A DNA stretch of 64,000 nucleotides from CAWUFC02 sp963921335 (GTDB lineage: Bacteria > Pseudomonadota > Gammaproteobacteria > Pseudomonadales > Halieaceae). Made by a program: the position numbers and the translations under genes. The DNA is taken from the NCBI GenBank assembly GCA_963921335.3, contig CAWUFC020000002.1, forward strand, positions 1,240,001 through 1,304,000. Direction: 5' to 3'. The notes beneath the pieces are model-generated. The model searched no databases. It saw nothing but the letters and a program-made list of their open reading frames with translations, and was not told where the DNA came from. Below, piece by piece: positions 28,811-40,800 of the stretch (the stretch's first letter is position 1; the number at the start of each line of letters is the position of its first letter).

Positions 28811-31800
28811 ATGACTGAAGACCAGGCAGCAGGCATAGTCGAGCAACTCGAGGGAACAGCCATTGCCTATCACCTCGACGGCACTGAGACCGAGCTTACC
28901 CTGGGCTCAACTGTGTACCTGGAAGACCAGATTGAGACCGACGAAGGCTCGGCGGTGTCCCTGCGCTTTACTGACCAATCTAGTTTCTCAATTGGCGAAG
29001 ATTCTCGCCTCGTGATCGACGAGTTTGTCTTCGACCCGAGCAGCGGCAGCGGCAAGGTTGATGTATCTGTGCTCAAAGGCATATTTGTGTTCGTTTCCGG
29101 CCTTGTGGCGGACGACGACCCCAACAACATGACCATAAACACACCGGGCACAACGATTGGTATTCGCGGCACCGAGGGCGGCGGTGAAATCGGCACCGGC
29201 GGCGAGTCCAGTTACTATTTCAACGCTGACGGTATTATCGAAATCATTACCCCGGCGGGTGGCGTCACCATTGACGAAGCGATGGAAGTCGCGACGGTTT
29301 CCCCCGCCGGTATTCCCGAACTGGCTACAGGCTGGTCTGCCGAACAGGTCATCAAAACTTTTGTCTCAGCATTGCAAGTTGCGCCGGTGGAGGTTGCCCA
29401 GCGACTAATTGACGCCGACGGTGATCTGAACGTAGACGCACGCACATATATCGAGACGGTTGTAGAACAACTTCAAGAGGTAGAGTCTAACTCAGAAGCA
29501 GTAGATGACAGCGCGGATGCCGGCAACGAGCCTGGCACCGGCAATGGTGATGCGGATGCAGATGCAGATGCTGCACAAATTGATGGCACCGAGGAAGAAG
29601 AAGACGATACCGGCGACACCATCACCGGCACTACAGAGCAGGATGACGAAGAAGAGGAAGTCACGACTGCTGAGGCAGAAGAAGAAGGCGAAACCCTGCC
29701 GGAAGCGCTGGCTGAAACAGATGCCGACGAAGGGAATAACGACACCAACGTCATCTATGCCGCTGGTGATGTCGCGGCGACAGAAACCGAGCGATCTGCT
29801 GTAGTACTGGATCTAAATTTCGCGCCTGCGGATGAGCCCCTGGAGACGACTGAGTCCCAGCAACAGGAAACTGTTGTTGAGGAAGATACCAGCCAGGTCG
29901 CGTTGGCATCTGACATTGCGGACACTGGCAGCTCAGAGGAAGCAGATACAGAGGAAGAAGTGGCGGTCGCCACCGCATCGGACGATAACGCGGAGCTTGA
30001 GCAGGAACTGATCGAAGAACAGATCGAATCTGAACAGCCTGCCCCGGAACCTGTCCCAGAGCCACAATCTGAGCCCGAGCAACAACCCGAACCAGAACCG
30101 GACCCCGAACCGGTTCCAGAGCCCGATCCGGAACCGGTTCCAGAACCGCAACCGGAACCCGAACCACAACCCGAGCCGGAGCCAGTTCCTGAGCCGCAAC
30201 CCGAACCGCAACCAGAACCAGAGCCCGAGCCGACTGAAGAGCCTGCGGAAGAAGAGCCAGCCACAGAACCCGAACCCGCACCCACTGCGCCACCAGCCAC
30301 CAAAACCATTAGCGGCGTGGCGGTGGATGGCTATATTGCGGGCGCCACCGTATTTGAAGACCTTGACGGCGATGGAATACTGGACGAAGGGGAGCCTTCC
30401 GCCGTAACGGCTGCAGACGGCACATTCACCTTTACCAGTCTGGTCAGCAATACCGGCTCGATCGTTGTCGCACCAGGCGGCACCGACGTACTCACCGGGA
30501 ACACCGTCAACTACGCGCTCAGCGCACCTGCAGGCTCCTCGGTAGTCTCTCCGATTACCACAATCGTAGACCAACTGATAGAAAGCGGTGCATCACAGAG
30601 CGACGCGCTGGCTATTGTGGATACGCTGGTAGGCGGCACAGATTTAGACCCTCTGCAGGTGGACCCAATTGCCTACGCACTGGACAACCCCACTGATACT
30701 GATGCCATCAAGTTACAGGTTGCGGTGCTGAAGGTTGTCACGCTGATCGAATTGAGCACGGCATATGTTGCAGAGGCGGCAGACACGGACCCTGCGCAAG
30801 CCGCGAGCGCGGTACTCAACAGCCTAGTGGACGGAATCGCCAACCTGGACAGTGGCCAGGACCTGGCCGATCTGGATGTTGCCGCAGTTATTGGTGACGC
30901 CTTAGAGAACGGGCTGGAAACCACGCCATCGCTCGCAGACAGCAATAATTTCGACAACATCGCCGATGTTTTCGAAACTATTTCCACCGCTGCTGATGAC
31001 GTACTGACTCAACTGCCTACCACGCCAGACCAAACTGACATCCTCTCTAGCCTGGGCAAAATCGGCACCATTACCGAGTTGGTGCAAACCCAGCTCTCAG
31101 ACACAATTACAACGGCAGCAGCGGAAGGCAGCTCGCTGGCGAGTGACCCTGAGATCATCTCAGCGACCAGCGCAGGCGGCCTCAATGACCTTCTGGATGA
31201 GGTAAAGCTTGACGGCACCCTGGATCCAAATGCCGAGGCACCCACTTTCTTTAACCAGGCGGTTAGCTTCAATGAAGAACTCGCCAGCGGCACCATTATC
31301 GGCCAGATCACAGCCTCCGATAACGAGGGCATAGTCGACTACCGATTCGGCAGCAGTGATGACGCATCCAGCACGTCCGACGGCGGCGAATTCAGCATTG
31401 ATAGCAGTGGCACAATCAGGCTCACTGAGACAGCTAACTTTAACTTCGAAGAGCTTGTCAGCGCCGTACAAGACTATGAAATGAGCGTTATAGACGCCGA
31501 CGGCAATGAAACAGTAGCCCTCGTCGCATTCAAGATCCTGGATATTAATGACGCGCCTGTTGCTGAAAACGACATTTTTAGTGTCGTTGAAGGCGGCTCT
31601 GTTTCCGGCAGTTTGATCGCATCCGGCCCGGATAGCGATGAAGATGGTGATGCGCTGACGGTGACGCAGATCAACGGCGCCACACTTAACTTCGTTGAAG
31701 GCACTGCCACGGTAACGGTTGCCAATGGTAGCTTGCAGATCAATCAGGACGGCAGTTTTAGCTTCATTCACGATGGCAGCGAACCGAGTCCCACCAGCTT

Positions 31801-34800
31801 TACATACACCATTACGGACGGTGTGCTTACCGATACGGCTCAGGCTGACTTTAATGTCAGCTCTGAGAATGATCCAGCAATCATATCGAGTGCATCAGTC
31901 ACCCTGACTGAGTCCAATCAGGTAGAGACTGCAAGCGGCTCGTTGAGCATATCCGATGTGGATGGCGATGCGTTATTCCAGGCGCAAAATAACGTGGAAG
32001 GCGACTATGGCCTGTTTTCCATTGATGCTGACGGCGACTGGCGATTTGAGACCTACTCAGCATTGGACAGCCTCGCAGAGGGCCAAAGCGTTCAGGAGGC
32101 ATTTACCGTCCGCGCAGTTGATGGCACTGAATCGACGGTATCTATCACCATCAATGGCAGCAATGACCCTGCCGTATTTAGTGGGGCCGATACGGGCAGC
32201 GCCAATGAGACCGACGAAAGCGTTGAAATCAGCGGATCGCTGACCGTCAGCGATGTGGACAGTGACAACAGCGTCAGCCCCCAGGAAGGCACCATTGGCA
32301 GCTTCGGCACATTCAGCATCGAGGCCGATGGCAGCTGGCGTTTTGTCGCCGACAGCGCCTATGACGAGTTGGCACCCGGTGACAGCCTTTCTGAAACATT
32401 CAATGTCACTGCCGCCGACGGCACCAGTCACCTTGTGCAGGTCACTATTAACGGCACCAATGACTCGGCCCAAATTACTGGATCAGCCGTAGCCAGCGCC
32501 ACTGAGACGGACGACATCCTGGTATTGAGCGGCAACCTGGATACCAACGACCTCGACGGCGACAACAGTTTTATCGCCCAAACCGATGTAGCGGGTCTCA
32601 ACAATAGCGGCAGCTTTACCATCGGTACCGATGGTGCGTGGAGCTATACAGCGTCACAAAGCTTTGACAGCCTGGCTGTTGGAGACAGCATCAGCGACAG
32701 CCTGGTGGTGAGCGCCGTCGATGGCACGACCACAACCCTGTCGGTCACCATCAATGGCAGCAACGACCCCGCCGAATTCGGTGGGGACGATACGGGCAGC
32801 GCCGATGAGACCGACGAAAGCGTTGAAATCAGCGGATCGCTGACCGTCAGCGATGTAGACGGTGACAACAGCGTTACCCCGCAGGAAGGCACCACTGGCA
32901 GCTTGGGCACATTCAGCATCGATGCCGATGGCAGCTGGCGCTTTGTCGCCGACAGCGCCTTTGATGAGTTGGCCCCTGGTGACAGCCTTTCTGAGGCATT
33001 CAGTGTCACTGCCGCAGACGGCACCAGCCACCTTGTACAGGTCACCATTAACGGCACCAACGACGCAGCCAATATCACTGGCAGCGCCAGCGCTGTTGCC
33101 ACTGAAACCGATGAGCCGGTTGTTCTTGGCGGCACCATTACCGTCGACGATGAAGACGGGGCCAACAGCTTTATTACGCAGACAGCGGTTAGTGGCTTAA
33201 ACAACACCGGCACTTTCAGCATCAATGCAAGCGGTGTCTGGAGTTATACCGCATCACAGAGTTTTGACAACCTGGCCGTTGGGGACAGCATCAGCGACAG
33301 CCTGGTGGTGAGCGCCGTCGATGGCACGACCACAACCCTGTCGATCACCATCAATGGCAGCAATGATCCGGCGAGCTTTGGCGGCACAGACACCAACGGC
33401 AGTATCGAGACCGATTCCACCATAACGATCAGCGGGCTACTCACAGTTGATGATGTGGATGGTGACAATAGCTTTATCACGCAGACCAACACAGTAGGCA
33501 CCTACGGGAAATTCAGCATCGACAGCGCGGGCAACTGGACTTTTGTCACCGACGCTGCGTACGACGAACTCGCGTTAGGCGACAGCTATTCGGAAAGCTT
33601 TTCTGTCAGCGCGGCGGATGGCACCAGCCATCTTGTGCAGGTCACTATCGATGGCAGCAATGACGAGGCGATCATTGCTGGCACAGATTCCGCTAGCGTA
33701 GAAGAGACTGACATTGCGGTCACGGTCGCAGGTTTGCTAACGGTGACTGATGTCGACGGCGACAATAGTTTTGTCGCACAAACCAATACTCCCGGGGCCT
33801 ATGGTTCCTTTAGCATCGACAGCGCTGGCAACTGGAATTTTGTCGCCAGTAGCGCCTTTGACGAACTCGCCGTCGGCGAAAGCTATACAGATATCTATAC
33901 GGTCAACGCAGCTGATGGTACGACCCATGCGGTTCAGGTCACCATCAATGGGACCAATGACGCTGCAAGCATCAGTGGCACCGCAAGTGCAGTTGCGACT
34001 GAAACCGATTCCGCGCTGGTGCTGGGTGGCAGCCTGAGTGTGGACGACGACGATGGCGCTAACAGTTTTATTCCTCAGGTTGGCGTAACTGGCGTCAATA
34101 ACAGCGGTACTTTCTCCATCGATGCCAACGGAGGGTGGACCTATACTGCCTCCGAGAACTACGACAGCCTGGCGATAGGCGGTAGCATCACTGATAGCCT
34201 GCTGGTGAGCACAGCTGACGGCACCACATCCACAATTTCGATCACTATCAACGGCAGCAACGATGCCGCAGTGATCGGCGGCGACACATCTATTGATACC
34301 GATGAAACTGACGCTGTTCTAGTAATTACCGGTGACTTAACGATTTCGGATGTAGACGGTCCTGATCTGTTTAACTCCCTGACTGATAAGGCCGGCAGCC
34401 ACGGCGCCCTGAGCCTGGCGGAAAGCGGCAGTTGGACTTATACGACGACCAGCGCATTCAATGAGCTTGCGCCCGGTGATGTGCTGAACGACACCTTTTC
34501 CATCACTGCCGTAGACGGCACGCCCGCTACAATTTCTGTATCTATTTCGGGCACCAACGATCTGGCGGTTATCAGCGGCACAACCACTATCAGCGCACTA
34601 GAGTCGGATGCCATATTGACGATCGGCGGATCCATCAGTGCCGCTGACGCGGATGGCGCAGATAACTTTGTCCCACAAACTGCCATTGAAGGTTTAAATA
34701 AAACCGGCAGCTTCAGCATTGATGCTAACGGCACCTGGAGCTATACCGCAGCACAAACTTACGACAACCTGGCGTTGGGCGACAGCATCAGCGACAGTCT

Positions 34801-37800
34801 TGTAGTCAGCACCGCAGACGGCACCACGACCACGCTGTCGATTACCATTAATGGCACCAATGACGCTGCCGTTATCGGTGGCATCGACACGGGCAGCGCT
34901 AACGAGTCTGACAGCGCAGTCACGCTCAGCGGTGCACTGACAGTTACCGATGTCGACGGCGCAGACAGCTTCGTTGCCCAGACCAATGTTCCTGGCACTC
35001 TCGGTAAGTTCAGCATCGACACCACCGGGAACTGGAATTTCGTCGCCGACAACGCCTTTGACGAACTGGCACTTGGTGACAGTTATTCTGAGGTATTCAC
35101 GGTCAGCGCAAGTGATGGCACATCTCACTCAGTACAAGTGACCATCAATGGCACCAACGATGCCGCAGTGATTACCGGCACCACTGATGTCACAGCAACA
35201 GAAGGCAATGAGCCCCTGGTTTTGGGCGGCACATTGTCTGCCAATGATGTTGATGGTGCCAATGCCTTTGTCATTCAGACATCTGCGGCCGGCATCAACA
35301 ACACCGGAACATTCAGCATCGATAGCGGTGGTGATTGGACGTACACCGCCGCAGAAAACTACAACGCACTGTCTTTAGGCGACAGCATTAGCGACAGCCT
35401 GGTAGTAAGCACCATCGATGGCACCACTACAACATTGTCCATCACAATCAACGGCAGCAATGACCCCGCCAGCATCGGTGGCGACGACGAAGCCAGCGCT
35501 GAAGAGACCAATGCCAACGTCGCGATCGGTGGCACGCTAACCATCACTGACATCGACGGCGACAACAGCTTTATCGCTCAGACCAATACGCTGGGTAGCT
35601 ATGGCCTGTTCAGCATTGATGCGGCCGGTAACTGGGGTTTTGTAGCCAGTGCGCCGTACGATGATCTGGCAGTGGGCGACAGTCTTACCGAATCGTTCCC
35701 AGTTAGCGCTGCTGATGGCACCGTTCACAATGTCCAGGTCACGATCAACGGTACCAATGACGCCGCTGTCATAACTGGCATCTCGAAGGCGACGCTCACC
35801 GAAACGGATACAGCGCTGTTCGCTAGCGGCACGCTAACCGTCAACGACGTAGACGGTGACAACAGCTTCATCTCACCGGCCGAAGTTGCAGGCGAAAACA
35901 ACAAGGGCACGTTCAAGATAGATACCACTGGTGCGTGGTATTACACGGCGAACGAGAGCTACGACTCGCTGGCTGAAGGTGAGAGCATCACTGACAGCCT
36001 GGTGTTAGCCACTGCCGATGGCACAACGACAACACTGACTGTAACCATTAATGGCAGCAATGACCCCGCTAATATAGGCGGCACGTCGTCTGGCAGTGCA
36101 ACCGAGAGCAACACTGCCGTAGAAATCTCGGGCGTGCTCACAGTGTCCGATGTGGATGGCGACAATAGTTTTAACGCCGCAACGCTGCCTGGCACGATAG
36201 GCAACTTAACTATTCAGGCGGATGGCAACTGGACGTTCACCGCCGGCAGTGCCTACGACAACCTTGCCATTGGAGACAGCCTCCAGGAGACCTTTACGGT
36301 CAGCGCGGCGGACGGCACCACAGAAGATATTACAGTCAGCATCACTGGCAGCAATGACCCTGCAAATATAGGTGGCACCGCCACGGGTAGCGCAACCGAG
36401 AGCAATAGCGCGCTGCAAATATCGGGCGTGCTCACGGTAGACGATGTCGACGGCCCAAACAGCTTCAAGGCAACGACACAGCCGGGCACCATAGGCAGCT
36501 TGTCTATTCAAAGTGATGGCAACTGGACCTTCATTGCAGGCAGTGCCTACGACAGTCTCGCAGCGGGCGACGGCCTACAGGAAACATTCACGGTCAATGC
36601 CGCGGATGGCACCGAAAAGGACATCAGCGTTACGATCAACGGTAGCAATGACCCGGCAATCATCACGGGTGATACCAGCAAATCCACCGATGAGACCGAT
36701 GCGCCCGTCGTGATCAGCGGCGACCTCGATGTCAGCGATGTGGATGGCGACGATAGCTTTATCCCCGACACCATCAGCAAAGACCTGGGTAGCCTCACGA
36801 TTGATGAGGCCGGGGCATGGACCTTCACGGCCAGCAGCAACAACAATGACCTCAGTGATACCGACAGCCTCACTGAGACCTTCACGGTCTTCGCCGCCGA
36901 TGGCACCAGCCAGGACATCGAGGTCACCATCAACGGTGTAGACGATGCGCCTTATGTGACGGCCAGCCACCCGGGTGTGACGATCGCTGAAGATGCCTCA
37001 GGCATCAATATTGATGGCATCACTGGTTACTTTGACGATTACGAAGGCGACAGCCTCAGCGTTGACATCGAGTCCCTGTCGGCGACCAACGGCGATGTGA
37101 GCATCAATGAAGACGGATCGATCCGTTATGTGCCGGGTACTGATTTTGCGGGCAGCGACACCATCACCTATGAGGTGACTGACGGTAACAGTTTCACCAG
37201 CGGATCGATTGATGTAAGCGTCACGGCTGTCAACGATCCCGCAGTGATTGAGGGCGATCTCAGCAAAAGCGCCCCAGAAACCGACGACACGGTTACCATT
37301 TCGGGCACGCTAACCGCCAGTGATATCGACAACCCCGACGATAGCTTCCAGGTTCAAGCCAGCTATCCCGGCGACTACGGAAGTTTCGATCTCAACAGCG
37401 ATGGCACCTGGCAATACCAGACCTATAGCGACAACGATGACCTGGCGCCCGGTGACAGTCTGGATGAGTCGTTTACTGTAGCTTCCGTCGACGGCACCAC
37501 CGCCACGGTCTCAGTCACCATTAACGGCACCAATGACGCCCCCAAGATCACAGCGGCAGCTAACGCCAGTTTCACGGAAGGCGACTCACCAGTAGCGCTC
37601 GACAGCAGTATTACAGTCACTGATGCCGACGACACCGTAATTACCGGCGCCACGGTGACCATTACCAATGCTGTGATTGCCGAGGATGTACTGGACTTTA
37701 CGCAGACCGAAAACATCACTGGCAGCTATAACAGTAGTACGGGCGTTTTGACCCTTAGTGGTAATAACACACCCAGCACCTATCAAACCGCGCTGGCGAG

Positions 37801-40800
37801 CATCACTTACGAAAACAGCGCCGAGGTACCTGATACCACCGATCGCACTATTGAGTGGCAAGTAACCGATGACGGCGGCGCTAGCAACACAGTGGCCACC
37901 ACCTCGGTGAGTGTTAATTCCGTGCCCAACGGCGTGGTGCTTGCGACCGGCTATCTGACGGATGCGAGCGTTTACCACGATGCTGACGGCAATGGCGCCT
38001 TAGAAGGCGGCGAAAGTAATGACGCCCTGGACTTTGCCGGCGCGTTCCAGTTTGCAGGTGCCGAAACCACCTCAGGCAATCTCATTGTGCCCGCCGCTGA
38101 GAATGGTCGCGACATTTCTATCTTTGATGATGGCGTTTCGCCTCTCGGCTTTACGCTGATGGCGCCGGTAGAAGCCACAGTAATCAGCCCGCTGGGCACT
38201 ATGGTTGTGCAACTGCAGAAGTACAATCCCACTAACTATAGTAATCAGGCGACAACACTCACCACCGTCAATAAGTTCACTGGCAGCAGTCTGAATCCGC
38301 TGACCACAGACCCAATAGCTTATTCGCTTGATCCCGGTTATGCCGCATCAGATGCTGGCTTGAAGCTTTCAGTAGCAAGCCTTGAGCTCACGGCTCTGTT
38401 CAAAATTATGACCTCCTTTATGGAAGGCATAAACCAGAGCAATGCCATCTCCCTCGACCCGGGCGACAGTATCGAGGAGCGCCTGTGGGACAGCATGGCC
38501 AACTACAGCGGAGCCATCGACGAGTCTACGGGCAACATGGATCACAAGGGCATTATCAATGACATGCTCGCCCAGTACGAGACTGACTACAGCGTTTCCG
38601 AGCTGGTCACATTAATCAGCGTGAACATCCTCGATTACACGATTGACCAGATTGCGCTTCATGCAGAAACAGCGATCGGCGGCATTACTAATGCTCAGCT
38701 TGCTGATCCTAACAATGCACAGGTACTGACACGTATCGCAGAACTGCACGCCACAATTGATGACATCCTGGTGCCTGCCGCCTATGACGTGGCACTGACC
38801 AACGGTGGAGCCAGTGACTGGATCACCTATAACCAGGAGGGCCTGTACGTTTGGGGTGACATTGACTCCTTCTTCTCCGTAAACACACTGATCCAACCAC
38901 CAGTGGGCGGGGTATTTGGCGCGCTTGGCGACCTTGACCCCGGAGAAGAAGGCGACGAATGGGCGGCTCTGAATATAGCCCCCGTTTCGAGCAACACCTT
39001 CGACAACAACGATCAGCGCAGCGACATTGACGGTGCGCCCATTAACGAAGTCACCTCTGGCAAGGTGATCAGTAGTTTTGATGGCTATTCAAGTTGGCAG
39101 GATCAAGACGGTTCCATCGCAGGTGCTGCTGTACAGGTGTCCAGTGGCTTCTCCGGAACTGGCAAAAGTTGGTACTCCATCGATAGCGGGGCCACTTGGA
39201 CAGAATTTTCCAGCGTGACCGGCAGTTCCTACGTACTGCTGCCTGTAACTGCCGAGCTCTACTATGAGCCCGGCCCAAACGAGTATTTCGACGGGCGACT
39301 AACATGGGAGCTGAGAGCCTGGGACTGCAGCGACAACAATAACCTGGGCGACACCATTACTGTGGGGAACTACCTCGGCAACTTGGGCGGTCACTCCAGC
39401 CTCTCAAAAGCGCCAATTCTCTACAGCTTTGATATCAATGACACGCCCGATATCGTGCTTACTGTCAGTAGCCTTGAAGTTAACGAAGAGGATGAAGGCG
39501 GCGCGGTGCTCGACGCTGGTCTGACAATTGCGGATGCTGACAATTCGTCTTTCTCACAGGCGGTGGTCAGCATTAGCAATTATGAAGATGGCATCGATAT
39601 TTTGGCTTTGCCTGAAACCGCGGGGTTCGGTGCTTCCTTTGAGGCCGGCAACTTGACCATTACGCCGGATGGCGGCAGTGCTACGACCGCTGAGTTCCAG
39701 GCCGTACTGCGCACCGTTACTTACGAAAACATTGAGAACGACCTGGGCTTGGACAGCACCAAGACTGTGAGTTGGAACATCACAGAAGACGGCGGCGTCT
39801 CTGGCCCCGATTCAACACTGCAAATTAATTACACTAGGGCGAATGATGCTCCGTCTATAGGTGGCTTTAACGCCGCTGCATACACAGAAGACTCTGCTGC
39901 AGCTGCTATCGACCAAGACAATGCAATCACGCTTACCGATCCGGATGACGGCACTCTGGCTCAAGCGATGGTTGCCATTACCGGCAACTTCGAGACCACT
40001 GATCAGCTTAACTTCAGCAGCTATGATCTGGGCGAAGGTGAATACATCAACGGTAGCTACAACAGCGAAACCGGTGTGCTTACCTTAACACCCACAAGTA
40101 TCTCTGCTGCCGACATCAATGATTGGAGCGCGGCGCTTCGTAGCGTTACATACTCAACCAGTAGCGACCTGCCTGGCACCGCTGACCGTACTATTACAGT
40201 CACTGTCACCGACCCCTCCGGGCAGGCTAATGACAGCGCGAGTGTAACTAACACTATCAGCGTGACTCGTTTCAACGACCCATCCGTTGCCTTCATCGAC
40301 GACTCACCTCTAACGTCAGGTGGGGATTTCAACGACAACATCATTGATGTCGTCGCCAATGGGACAGGACCTCAACAATTCTTTGACGTGACCGAATCCA
40401 TTAGCGACCCCGATCTGGAGTTGTATGGAAATTACGACGGCGCTGCATTATCGATATACCGATCTTCGACAGGCGCAGATCCCGACGACATTTGGGGCTT
40501 TGATAGCGCAGCTTTGACTGCAGCCGGACTGACCAATACCTATTTTGGCGACGATTCGGAGTACGGCTACGGCCAGATCACGGTGACTGACGGCGGCGCC
40601 ACGGTCGCCTACTATGATCTGACAGACAACGATAACCCGCCAGCCATTCTCAAAAGTACTGGCTTCTCTGGCCATGATGGCAGTGATGGCGCTTTGTATA
40701 TTGAATTTGAAAGTGGTTCCACGCCAGAGAACTTCGCTTCTGTGCTTGACGCGATCACTCTGGAAAACACTTACGACCTCGGCGAGATTGACTACCGTAT

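Noticed and set aside
29751..30574. Long antisense frames rich in Val/Gly/Ser codons opposite the Pro/Glu linker
   Set aside because: They are low-complexity shadows of the repeated CCx-GAx codons, without ribosome sites or known domains.
31871..36940. Regular ~300-bp repeats as a CRISPR-like or satellite array
   Set aside because: The repeats are in frame, code VCBS domains, and vary mainly at synonymous or conservative positions.
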